Positions 7,986 through 15,817 of a stretch of DNA of 64,000 bases are shown here, in pieces; position 1 is the first letter of the stretch, and the number at the start of each line of letters is the position of its first letter. Location: positions 30,680 through 94,679 of the forward strand of contig DATKQS010000017.1 of assembly GCA_035532555.1 (NCBI GenBank). Direction: 5' to 3'. The notes under the pieces were generated by a model, which was not told the origin of the DNA, did no database searches, and was given only the letters and a program-made list of their open reading frames with translations. A program made the position numbers and the translations under genes. Source of the DNA: Thermoplasmata archaeon. Its GTDB lineage: Archaea; Thermoplasmatota; Thermoplasmata; Lutacidiplasmatales; UBA184.

Positions 7986-8678
7986 CTAGCCGCGTCGGGG
8001 CACCCGGGGGACCGGGTGCTCCTCCTTCCGGACGAGGAACTGGTGGAGATCGCCCTCGCGTCGGCGGGCGAGCAGTCCATGGCCCGCCTGATCGGACCAG
8101 CGCTCCATCTCGATCGGGCTCGTCGGATCGTCCGTCACAAGGAGGATCGCCGTGCCCGGCGGCCGGGCGGCGAGCTCTTCGTTGAGCTTGGTCAGGATCG
8201 CCGAGCATTCGATCCCGATCTCGAACATCTCGAGATCCGGTGTCGCCGGCCAGCAGTGGATGCGCTGGGCGTGGATCCGCTCGAGGAGCCGCTCCCGGAT
8301 CGCGTGCGCGCCCTCCAGGGGGGGTCCATCGACCCGATCGGGACGGAAGCGCACGATCCACCCCGCGTCGTACGGGGAGTCGTTGACGAGCCGCGGCCGT
8401 TGGAAGAGCGCCGGGTTGCGCTCCGTGACGGTCCCATCGACGGGCAGGCGAACGGCCCCGGTGTAGCGGACGGTTTCGATCATCCCGACGCTCCGGCCCG
8501 CGGCGATCGCGCCCGGGAGGGGCCGGTAGGTCACGGCGGTGACGGGCCCGATGAATGCGGCGAAGGCCGAGATGATCCCGATCTTCGCCGAGGCGCCGCC
8601 CGGCTCGACGAGCATCCAGACGTTGTTCTCGAGGTCATAGAGCCGATCCTCGGGCAGAGGGCAGCCTTCGAGATCCAC
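7986..8678 (-). CDS. GcvH-like domain fused to a TusA-like domain, lipoyl lysine absent
   Basis: About 230 residues in two parts. Residues ~12-113 follow the glycine-cleavage H-protein fold (DLENNVWMLVEPG at the start, SVGMIETVRYTGAVRLPVDG in the hairpin, LVNDSPYDAGWIVRF at the end). The position normally lipoylated (ESVKA in H-protein) is Arg71 here. Residues ~150-222 resemble TusA: a cysteine (C158) in GIECSAILTKL aligns with the TusA CPxP cysteine, followed by ILLVTDDPTSP and a C-terminal FLVRK. I chose the GTG at 8678, about 28 bases after a GGTAAAGG box; the longer frame to 8840 adds Arg/Ala-rich sequence. It converges on the rhodanese gene, suggesting a sulfur-relay role. Function is inferred. 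Confidence 0.78.
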   Translation of the reverse strand: MDLEGCPLPEDRLYDLENNVWMLVEPGGASAKIGIISAFAAFIGPVTAVTYRPLPGAIAAGRSVGMIETVRYTGAVRLPVDGTVTERNPALFQRPRLVNDSPYDAGWIVRFRPDRVDGPPLEGAHAIRERLLERIHAQRIHCWPATPDLEMFEIGIECSAILTKLNEELAARPPGTAILLVTDDPTSPIEMERWSDQAGHGLLARRREGDLHQFLVRKEEHPVPRVPRRG

Positions 8679-8765
8679 GTGGAGGGGAGCGGTCCCCGGC
8701 CCTTTACCGCTTCGTGGGGTCCCCGAGACGGAACCTTTTTCGCGGGTCGAGTCCCTCGCTCCGCG

Positions 8766-8951
8766 ATGCCGGCGTCGACCCACGCTTCCCGCTCGCCGCG
8801 CCGGTTCCGCTGCCGCTGCGGCCACCTGCTCACGAACCACATGCAGGTCGAGGGGATTCCGGGCTCGGCCAGCTTCCGTCTCGAGCCGACGGGGCCCTGC
8901 GCCCTCTGCGGAGAAGGGATCTGCCGGAAGTTCTCGCCGGGGACCGCGTGA
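8766..8951 (+). CDS. Small zinc-binding protein, 61 residues
   Basis: A short protein with potential metal ligands: a CRCGHLLTNH segment followed after a spacer by GPCALCGEGICRKF. The Cys/His spacing suggests one zinc knuckle or ribbon. A T-rich TATA-like element (CCTTTTTC) lies about 30 bp upstream of the ATG, so it probably has its own promoter, divergent from the GcvH/TusA-like gene. Its role is unknown. Confidence 0.6.
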   Translation: MPASTHASRSPRRFRCRCGHLLTNHMQVEGIPGSASFRLEPTGPCALCGEGICRKFSPGTA

Positions 8952-8964
8952 GCCGGCCGCGAGC

Positions 8965-9423
8965 TCAGCCGTAGGCCGTGCGCAGGAGGTATTCCTTGAA
9001 CTGGCGCAGGCGCTCGTCCCAGAAGTGGAAGTGCCAGGACCGGGCCGCCTCCCACGCTTCCCCGGCTCCCCAGCCGGTGTGCTCGAGGGTCACGTCGATC
9101 CCTTCGGGGGATTCTTGCAGGCGGATGTAGACGGAGGTGCGCGCTTTGGGCTCGTTCATCCAGCGGCCGAACTCGGGCGGTCCGGTCCACGAGAACTGCA
9201 GATCGACGTCGGGGTGGATCGTCTCGATCACCCCGGCGCTGGTGAATCCCTTGGGGTCCTTCCACGTGAGCACGTACTCGCCCCCGACCTCGGGCGTGAC
9301 GCGCGCGGAATCGCACAGCCAGCTCTCCAGCGCCTTGGGCTCCAGCAGCGCCGAAAAGACCATGGGAATCGGAAGCGGGATGGTGACCTGGATCAGGATC
9401 GGGTCCAGCGCTTCCTCGACCAT
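8965..9423 (-). CDS. SRPBCC (START/Bet v1-like) domain protein of the AHSA1 group
   Basis: A single-domain hydrophobic-pocket protein of 152 residues. Family features are IPLPIPMVFSALLEPKALESW at the first strand/helix, the GGEYVLTWKDPKGFTSAG strands, PDVDLQFSWTGP, and a C-terminal helix region GAGEAWEAARSWHFHFWDERL typical of AHSA1-like SRPBCC proteins. Such proteins bind lipophilic ligands or act on Hsp90-type chaperones; no specific role can be assigned. It lies convergent to the small zinc gene. Confidence 0.85.
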   Translation of the reverse strand: MVEEALDPILIQVTIPLPIPMVFSALLEPKALESWLCDSARVTPEVGGEYVLTWKDPKGFTSAGVIETIHPDVDLQFSWTGPPEFGRWMNEPKARTSVYIRLQESPEGIDVTLEHTGWGAGEAWEAARSWHFHFWDERLRQFKEYLLRTAYG

Positions 9424-9521
9424 GGGGCACGGTTCGCATCGGCGCGTAAAGGGTTTGCGCAGTTCCGCGGTGGTCGTTCCGCATCGATGGGGAGACGCAC
9501 CGACGGCTCGCCCGTTCTAGC

Positions 9522-9530
9522 CATATATTC
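9522..9530 (+). promoter_or_regulatory. TATA box of the S53 peptidase gene
   Basis: CATATATTC stands out in GC-rich surroundings. Its centre is about 27 bp upstream of the GTG at 9553, which fits a leaderless transcript and decides the start codon of the peptidase. Confidence 0.6.
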
Positions 9531-9552
9531 CCGTGGGCCCCATGGCCACGCC

Positions 9553-12500
9553 GTGCAGCATGGATCGACGAACCTCGGACCCCGACGCGCGCTCGCCATC
9601 GGGATCGTCCTCCTGCTCGTGCTGCTCGGCGCCGCGTTCGTCGTCCCCGCGGCGACCGCGCACGGATCCCCGGTCGCCCCGCTCTCGACGCCTACGCTCT
9701 CCGATCTGGCACTCGGTCCGCGCGTCGCCGTCCCCCTCGCGGGGAAACTGCCGCCAGCCCCCGTGTCGGGCATACCGTACGTGGGCTCGGTCTCCGTCTT
9801 CGTTACGCTGAGCCTGCAGAATCAGAGCCGGCTCGCGGCGCTCCTCACCGGTCTTTCCAACCCATCGAGCCCGGAGTACCACCAGTACCTGTCCGCCCGC
9901 GAGTTCACGGCGGAGTTCTCGCCTTCCGCATCGGCCTACCAGCTCGCGATCACCTACCTCAGCGGAGCCTCGGGAGTCCGCTTGACGTCCTACCCGAATC
10001 GCATCGGCCTCCTGCTCGAGGGCCCCGGACCGGCGGTCGGCGCGCTGTTCGGAGTATCGTTCGCGCGCGGCGGCGCGTCGACGAGCTCGTACTATTCTCC
10101 GGTGGGCACACCGACCCTGCCGGCGCGCCTCGTCGCAGAGATCGGATCGGTAGACGGTCTTTCGAGCTACGGAACGGCGACCCCGGCGACGATCCGTACG
10201 ATCGCGAGCGGACCGGCCGCGGCTCCGAACGCGAAGGCGGCGGGCTATCCGGCGCCTACTCCGTGCGGGTCGAGTGGGGAGCAGTGCGTCTGGGGCTCGG
10301 ATCTCCAGGTCGCCTACAACGAGCAGTCCCTGCTGTCGATCACGTACCCGACCCACGAGGTGGTCGCGACGATCCTCTGGGCCGGGCAGAACAGCCAAGG
10401 GCAGCCCGTAGGCCCGTACGTCCCGAACGACATCTACGATTACTTCAACCTCACGCTACCGGCGGGGGAGCCTCACTCGACGGTGGTTCCCGTTCCCTAC
10501 GACGGCGCTCCGATGCCCGGGATCTCCGCGAGCAACGACACGACAGGGTCGACCGGGGAGAACACGCTCGACCTCGAGATGGTCGGGAGCACCGCGCCCG
10601 GAGCGTCGATCTACAATGTCTACGGGAACGGTCCGGGGAGCGCCGAGACCGACGGAGCGCTCGCCTTCATCCTGAGCCCGACCGGATACCCCGGCCTCGC
10701 GAACGTCAGCGTGATCTCCAACTCCTGGGGCTCGCTGGACTCGAACGACTCGTCGTGGGTCCCGATGCTGCAAGAGGCCCAAGCACGGGGGATCACGGTC
10801 CTCGCCGCGACCGGGGACGCCGGGAGCAACCCCTCCAGCAACTACTCGGTGGGCTCGCAGGTCGAATTCCCATCCGTGATGGCCTACAACTCCTTCGGAG
10901 TGACGGCGGTGGGAGGCACGGCCCTCACCCTGAACGCCGACCCGAGCTCTTCCGCATTCCTATCGATCATCTCCCAGCCGGCATGGTACGAGCCCCAGTC
11001 GGGGAGCGGTCCCATCGGTAGTTCCGGAGGAGTGAGCAAGTACTTCGCCGAGCCGTCGTGGCAGCGCACCTCCGAGGCGAACGCGGTGATCGCGGCTACG
11101 GGCTCGAGCGGGCGGGGAGTACCGGACGTTGCGGCCATCGCGCAGGACATGTTCGTGCTCGCGACGACCTCGGGGACCCAACTGACGTACCGCGACTTCG
11201 GGACCTCGGTGGCGACGCCCGTGGTCGCGGGACTCGTCGCAGAGGCCGATGCGGTCCTCGTGCGATACCACCAGCCGAACCTGGGATTCCTAAACCCCGC
11301 GATGTACGCATGGGCCGACCGGATGGTCCAACCGCCTCCGGCCGGCTCGGAGAACGGATCGGTCGTGTACGGCACGTACGACTCGTCGCTCCCGATGCTC
11401 CCACTCTACGACGTGACGCGGGGCGGGAACTACGTGTACCCAGCGCTGCCCGGCTACGACCTCGTAACGGGCTGGGGTTCGCTCAACGACTACAACTTCA
11501 CGGCGTTCGTCCTCTCCTTCAACTACGCGGGTTCCTCCTTCGCGCTCGATGGGGTGAAGGACGTGGTGAACCTGAGCGCGCTCACGGCGACCTCCGTGTT
11601 CCAGAACTCCACGGTGAACACGCAGTACAACGCGTCGATCGAGCAAACGCTCTTCCTCGCCAACAGTCTCGGGTCCCCGATCTACTGGGTCCAGAACGCG
11701 GTTTCCCTCCAGCGCACCTCGTCGTCCGCGTGGCAGGTCACCGAGACGGGTTCCATCTACTACCCGTTCTACGGGCTGTACCCGGGCCAGACGATCTGGG
11801 TTTACCGGACCTCGAGCGGCGGATCCGCCACGCTTCCGACCACCTGGACGATCACCACGAGCCTCGTGCGACCGACCGGTTCCTCTCCGGAGATCGTATT
11901 CGATGTGAACGGGCGGGCGGTCTCGACGCCCGTCCCCGGGGCCGAGTTCATCATCGGTGGCTCGGGATATCGGTACTTCTGGCAGGGAATCGAATACACG
12001 GACGGCCCGTATCCGAACACCGCCGTCCCGAGCGGTCTCGCGCCCCAGTTCGGGCTTCTGGGAGGTCCGTCCGGCAGCGCGGGCGTCTTCGCCGCACCCA
12101 CCTCCGCGGCCGTCACTCCGACGTATCTCCCCACGGGTGGAAGCGCCTACGTGGCCCCCGTCGGAGGCGGGGTCGTCCGCACCCCGATCGCCCAGGCGCC
12201 GGAATCTGCCCAGAACCTCCGATGGACTCCGTCCGGCGGGAGCTGGGAGGCCTCGGTCGTGAGCGGGAGCGTCGATCAGGGATTCTTCGTGTATTCGACC
12301 GCCGACGCGGGCAACCCCGTCAACTTCCAGCTGGTCACGTTCGCCGTGGTGTTCAACGAGACCGGGCTCGGGAGCGGAGCGGTCTGGTCGGTGACGCTCG
12401 GCGGGATCACCGAGAGCTCGTCGGCCACGACGATCACCTTCGAGATGCTCAACGGGACCTATGCCTTCTCCGTCCCATCGGTCGCCGGCTCGAACCCTTC

Positions 12501-12768
12501 GCCCGGATCGGGGAGCGTGACCGTGCTCGGGAACTTGTCGTACGTCGTGCTCTCCTTCGCGGCTTCCTGCACGGGACTCAATTGCGCCTACGCGTACATC
12601 CCCGGTGGGTGGGAGATCTACGCGATCCTCGCGCTCGTTGCGGTGATGGTCATCGCGCTGATAGCGCTCGTGGCCGTCCGACGGCCGCGTCGGCCGGTCT
12701 CGACTCCCGGCCCGGACGGTGCCAGCGGGCCGGTCGAGCCGATGGTGCCCCCGTACAATCCGCGCTAG
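9553..12768 (+). CDS. Secreted, membrane-anchored S53 (sedolisin/kumamolisin-like) peptidase
   Basis: An acid-acting serine-carboxyl endopeptidase predicted to work outside the cell. From the GTG at 9553 the 1071-residue protein begins with a basic stretch and a signal segment (ALAIGIVLLLVLLGAAF). A pro-kumamolisin activation domain follows (FVTLSLQNQSRLAALLTGLS, EYHQYLSAREFTAEFSPS). The catalytic domain contains Glu336 and Asp340 in GENTLDLEM, Asp422 in AATGDAGS and Ser552 in GTSVATP; calcium-site-like sequence YDLVTGWGSLND ends it. Several hundred Ser/Thr/Gly-rich residues precede a C-terminal membrane helix (IYAILALVAVMVIALIALVAV) and a basic cytoplasmic end. A longer frame back to 9025 lies upstream of the TATA box and would lack a signal peptide at its N terminus. 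Suggests protein scavenging. Confidence 0.93.
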   Translation: MQHGSTNLGPRRALAIGIVLLLVLLGAAFVVPAATAHGSPVAPLSTPTLSDLALGPRVAVPLAGKLPPAPVSGIPYVGSVSVFVTLSLQNQSRLAALLTGLSNPSSPEYHQYLSAREFTAEFSPSASAYQLAITYLSGASGVRLTSYPNRIGLLLEGPGPAVGALFGVSFARGGASTSSYYSPVGTPTLPARLVAEIGSVDGLSSYGTATPATIRTIASGPAAAPNAKAAGYPAPTPCGSSGEQCVWGSDLQVAYNEQSLLSITYPTHEVVATILWAGQNSQGQPVGPYVPNDIYDYFNLTLPAGEPHSTVVPVPYDGAPMPGISASNDTTGSTGENTLDLEMVGSTAPGASIYNVYGNGPGSAETDGALAFILSPTGYPGLANVSVISNSWGSLDSNDSSWVPMLQEAQARGITVLAATGDAGSNPSSNYSVGSQVEFPSVMAYNSFGVTAVGGTALTLNADPSSSAFLSIISQPAWYEPQSGSGPIGSSGGVSKYFAEPSWQRTSEANAVIAATGSSGRGVPDVAAIAQDMFVLATTSGTQLTYRDFGTSVATPVVAGLVAEADAVLVRYHQPNLGFLNPAMYAWADRMVQPPPAGSENGSVVYGTYDSSLPMLPLYDVTRGGNYVYPALPGYDLVTGWGSLNDYNFTAFVLSFNYAGSSFALDGVKDVVNLSALTATSVFQNSTVNTQYNASIEQTLFLANSLGSPIYWVQNAVSLQRTSSSAWQVTETGSIYYPFYGLYPGQTIWVYRTSSGGSATLPTTWTITTSLVRPTGSSPEIVFDVNGRAVSTPVPGAEFIIGGSGYRYFWQGIEYTDGPYPNTAVPSGLAPQFGLLGGPSGSAGVFAAPTSAAVTPTYLPTGGSAYVAPVGGGVVRTPIAQAPESAQNLRWTPSGGSWEASVVSGSVDQGFFVYSTADAGNPVNFQLVTFAVVFNETGLGSGAVWSVTLGGITESSSATTITFEMLNGTYAFSVPSVAGSNPSPGSGSVTVLGNLSYVVLSFAASCTGLNCAYAYIPGGWEIYAILALVAVMVIALIALVAVRRPRRPVSTPGPDGASGPVEPMVPPYNPR

Positions 12769-12803
12769 GCCCGATCGGGATCGGCCCGACCCGAGGGCGG
12801 AAG

Positions 12804-12877
12804 TGGACTGGTCGGGATTTGAACCCGAGGCCTCCGGTTTGCAAAACCGGCGATCTTCCGAGCTGATCTACCAGCCC
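12804..12877 (-). tRNA. tRNA-Ala (TGC)
   Basis: Read on the minus strand this folds into a full cloverleaf. The acceptor GGGCTGG pairs with CCAGTCC and contains the G3-U70 wobble that identifies alanine tRNAs. The anticodon stem CCGGT/ACCGG encloses TTTGCAA (anticodon TGC). The T arm is TCGGG-TTCAAAT-CCCGA. Discriminator A73 is present and CCA is not encoded. No intron. A TATA-like GCTATGAAT lies about 28 bp upstream of the 5' end. Confidence 0.97.
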
Positions 12878-12975
12878 TCGGCCCTTGAGGGGCGCTCCGG
12901 ATTCATAGCCTTTCGTCTGGAGCGCGCGCCGGGCCGGGATAAGGAAATCTACTCCTGACGCCCACCCCGAGTCGC

Positions 12976-13977
12976 ATGCGGCTGAGCGCGTTCTCGATTG
13001 TCGACGGCTTCGGCCCGTTCCAGAGCGAGGGTCGGGATCGCCACCGCGAGGTGGTCGCGCTCGCGGAGGCGGCGGAAGCGGGTGGGCTGGACGCGATCTG
13101 GATCGCCGAGCACCACTTCCAGGGAGGCGGCATGTGTCCCTCTCCGCCGATCCTCCTCGCGGCGTGCGCCGAGCGGACGCGTCGCCTCCGGCTCGGATCG
13201 ATGGTCAGCGTTCTGCCGTTCCACGAGCCGGTCGCCCTCGCGGAGGAGTACGCGCTCCTCGACCGTCTCAGCGGCGGTCGCCTGAACCTCGGTGTGGGCA
13301 GCGGCTACCTCGCGAGCGAGTTCGAAGGCTTCGGCATCGACCCGGCGGGCAAGCGCGAACGGTTCGACCGTGCGCTCGACACCCTGCTCCGAGCCTTCGC
13401 GGGCGAAGAGGTGAGCGTGGACCGCCCCGGGTCGCGACCGGTGCGGCTCAGCGTACGACCCATCCAGCATCCCCATCCTCCCATTTGGATCGCGGTCCAG
13501 CGCCGGGAGGCCCTGCCGTTCGTCGCGGCGCGTGGAGTGTCGGCGGCGTTGATCCCCTACGCGACGGTCGGAGGGATCGAGGAGCTCCGGACCCAAATCG
13601 CCGAGTACCGCTCCCACCTCCCGCCGGGGAGCCGCGCCGGGGTATCGGTGGGCCTCCACCTCTATGCCGGCGATCGGCCCGATCTCGCGCGCGCGGCCCT
13701 GCAGCGCTATCTCGATGGCCGACTCGCGACCCAGAGCACGTTCTACGTGGAGAAGGTCCGAAACCATCCGGAGCACGCGAGCGCGGAGTCGATCGAGCGC
13801 AGCGGGTTCGCCCTCTTCGGCACCCCGGGGGAAGTCGCCGAAGGGCTCGAACGGTTCCGCGGGATCGGAGTCGATGAGGTCCTCGGGATCTTCGACTTCG
13901 GTGGACTGGAGGCGAGAGAAGCGCAGTCTTCCGCTCGGGCCCTGGGAAGCGCGCGGGCGCCGTTCGCGACGGCGTAG
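12976..13977 (+). CDS. LLM-class (luciferase-like) flavin-dependent oxidoreductase
   Basis: A TIM-barrel oxidoreductase of the bacterial luciferase superfamily using FMN or F420. The 333-residue protein shows AEAGGLDAIWIAEHHF (about residues 36-51), RLRLGSMVSVLPFHEPVALAEEYALLD, and GGRLNLGVGSGYLASEFEGFG, all family signatures. The substrate and the flavin type cannot be decided from sequence. It stands alone between tRNA-Ala and the YCII-VOC gene. Confidence 0.88.
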   Translation: MRLSAFSIVDGFGPFQSEGRDRHREVVALAEAAEAGGLDAIWIAEHHFQGGGMCPSPPILLAACAERTRRLRLGSMVSVLPFHEPVALAEEYALLDRLSGGRLNLGVGSGYLASEFEGFGIDPAGKRERFDRALDTLLRAFAGEEVSVDRPGSRPVRLSVRPIQHPHPPIWIAVQRREALPFVAARGVSAALIPYATVGGIEELRTQIAEYRSHLPPGSRAGVSVGLHLYAGDRPDLARAALQRYLDGRLATQSTFYVEKVRNHPEHASAESIERSGFALFGTPGEVAEGLERFRGIGVDEVLGIFDFGGLEAREAQSSARALGSARAPFATA

Positions 13978-14032
13978 GGCGCTCGGAGCTCCTCCCTGCA
14001 GCCCTATGTAGAACCGGAATCATGGATGGCCG

Positions 14033-14806
14033 ATGAAGGTCGGACGGCGACCTGGGCCGAAGCCGAAACATCTCTACGTCCGGGTCGTGCGCGCCGGGAG
14101 CGAGGGCGAGGTCGACTTTCCGACGCCGGGAATCGTTCGCCCGTTCCTCGAGCACCTCGAACACGTGGGCCGCCTCGTGGCCCACGGTCCGCTGCGAACC
14201 CCCAAGGGCGATCTGCTTGTTTTTCGCGCGACGGACGTCGCCGAGGCCCGACGCGTGCTGCGCACCGACCCTTTCGCGGGGATCCACCGGACGTCCTACG
14301 AGTTCCTCGAATGGTCCCCGGCCGAGCGGGGAAGCGGGGTCAATCTCGACCCGCCACCGCCGCGGGGCTCCGGCCGCCTGACGTCCTTGCAGCGGGTGGC
14401 GGTCGTGGTCCGGGACCAGAAGCGGGCCATCGCATGGTACCAGGACGTCCTCGGTCTCGCGATCCGAACCCAGGACCCGGACACCGGGTACGTCGAGCTC
14501 GCGCTCGGTCTGGGCACGAGCGCGATCTCGCTCATCGCGCCCCGCGCCGATTGGGGGGAACCGTACTTCTCCGAGGCCCTCGGCCGCATCGGGGCCGCGA
14601 CGGGGATCGTCTTCCAAACCGATAGCGTTCGGGCCCTCGAGCTGCGGTTGCTCAACGCCCACGCCACCGTCACGCAGTCCGTGCGGGAGGAGCCGTGGGG
14701 AGGGAGCACGATCCGCTTCGCGGATCCGGACGGCAACGAGTTCCTGGCCTTCGAGGCCCTCTTCCCGAAGAGTCGAACGGCCGTGTCCGCTCGCCGTCGT
14801 TCCTGA
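14033..14806 (+). CDS. YCII-like domain fused to a glyoxalase/VOC domain
   Basis: A 257-residue two-domain protein. The first ~95 residues resemble the YCII fold, with FLEHLEHVGRLVAHGPL and VAEARRVLRTDPF, a pattern seen in small enzymes that handle reactive intermediates. Residues ~115-245 form a VOC domain: LQRVAVVVRDQKRAIAWYQD, DTGYVELALGLG, and GSTIRFADPDGNEFLAFE, the last holding the usual metal-ligand Glu region. The fusion suggests two half-reactions on one small metabolite; the substrate is unknown. A TATA-like CTATGTAG lies about 30 bp upstream. Confidence 0.8.
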   Translation: MKVGRRPGPKPKHLYVRVVRAGSEGEVDFPTPGIVRPFLEHLEHVGRLVAHGPLRTPKGDLLVFRATDVAEARRVLRTDPFAGIHRTSYEFLEWSPAERGSGVNLDPPPPRGSGRLTSLQRVAVVVRDQKRAIAWYQDVLGLAIRTQDPDTGYVELALGLGTSAISLIAPRADWGEPYFSEALGRIGAATGIVFQTDSVRALELRLLNAHATVTQSVREEPWGGSTIRFADPDGNEFLAFEALFPKSRTAVSARRRS

Positions 14807-14885
14807 GGGCGGGGTCTGGATCGGGCCCGGGCTCAGGCGCGACGAGCTTTATCCCGCGAGGTCTGCAGGACCCCGGAGAACGCCC

Positions 14886-15554
14886 ATGGTCGAGATACTA
14901 CCCGGAGTGCACCTCGTGGACGGCATCGACCCCTCCCCGGACTTCACCACCCACGTCTACCTCTTGAAGGACCGCGGGAACACCTGGACCCTGATCGATT
15001 CCGGGCTCCCGGGCTCGGACGTGGCGATCGGCGCCTACCTGGCCCACATGAAGATCCCGCCGACCTCCGTCAAGAAGATCCTCATCACCCATCTTCACCG
15101 CGATCACGTCGGCGGTCTCGCGCGAATGATCGAACGGACGAGGGCCCGGACGTTCTCCCATTGGATCGAGGCGGCCTACATCAATTGCAAGCCCGCCTAT
15201 GACGGACCCGGCGCGCCTCCGGCCGAGCCCGTGGTCATCGACGAAGTGCTCAAGGATGGCGACTCGGTCGACGCCGCAGGCGGCCTCGTCGCCTACCACA
15301 CCCCGGGACACACCCCAGGACACATGGCCTACTACCAGCCCGAGCGCAAGCTACTGTTCAGCGGGGATCTGTTCTTCGGCGAAAAGGACGGGCTCATCCT
15401 CACGGTGCCGGACTATACCCACCACACACCGACCGCACGGATCTCCGCGCATCGGATGTCCCAACTCTCGGTGGAGTCAGTCCTCTCCTATCACGGGGGG
15501 CCCGTGCTGAAGAACGGCGCGAGCGCGCTCCGCAAGTTCGCCCGGCTCGACTGA
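14886..15554 (+). CDS. Metallo-beta-lactamase-fold hydrolase
   Basis: A binuclear-metal hydrolase of 222 residues. The signature ITHLHRDHVGG (about residues 67-77) gives the HxHxDH ligands; further ligands lie in TPGHTPGHM (about 142-150) and SGDLFF, and the closing histidine in SYHGGP. The group includes glyoxalase II and related thioesterases, but the substrate cannot be assigned. A TATA-like GCTTTATCC lies about 35 bp upstream of the ATG. Confidence 0.9.
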   Translation: MVEILPGVHLVDGIDPSPDFTTHVYLLKDRGNTWTLIDSGLPGSDVAIGAYLAHMKIPPTSVKKILITHLHRDHVGGLARMIERTRARTFSHWIEAAYINCKPAYDGPGAPPAEPVVIDEVLKDGDSVDAAGGLVAYHTPGHTPGHMAYYQPERKLLFSGDLFFGEKDGLILTVPDYTHHTPTARISAHRMSQLSVESVLSYHGGPVLKNGASALRKFARLD

Positions 15555-15595
15555 TCCGGCGAGGCGTCCTTCCGGGCCGGGAAACCGAGGCCGAG

Positions 15596-15670
15596 TGGGA
15601 CTGGCCAGATTTGAACTGGCGTCTCGGAGTCCCGAACCCCGAAGGATGGACCAAGCTACCCCACAGTCCC
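15596..15670 (-). tRNA. tRNA-Pro (CGG)
   Basis: On the minus strand the acceptor GGGACTG pairs exactly with CAGTCCC. The anticodon stem CGGGG/CTCCG encloses TTCGGGA, giving anticodon CGG with T33 and G37 in place. The T arm is GCCAG-TTCAAAT-CTGGC. Discriminator A73 is present; CCA is not encoded. No intron. A strong TATATA (15706-15711) lies upstream. Confidence 0.95.
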
Positions 15671-15817
15671 ACGTTGACGGGTTGCGAGGCGGCCACGAGC
15701 GCGCGATATATGAGAGGGAGGGCGAGGGGATCCGTGTACCCGGCTCGGGGCGCTCCCTCGTGAGCGTTTCGTGATCCCTCCCTCCTCTTTCTAATCCCCA
15801 CCCCCCTTTCCTATCCC

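Noticed and set aside
9025..9552. Longer start for the S53 peptidase
   Set aside because: Upstream of the TATA box, antisense to the SRPBCC gene, and it would bury the signal peptide.
11058..12866. 602-residue plus-strand frame inside the S53 peptidase
   Set aside because: Alternate frame of a well-supported gene; Arg/Gly-rich and it runs into the tRNA.
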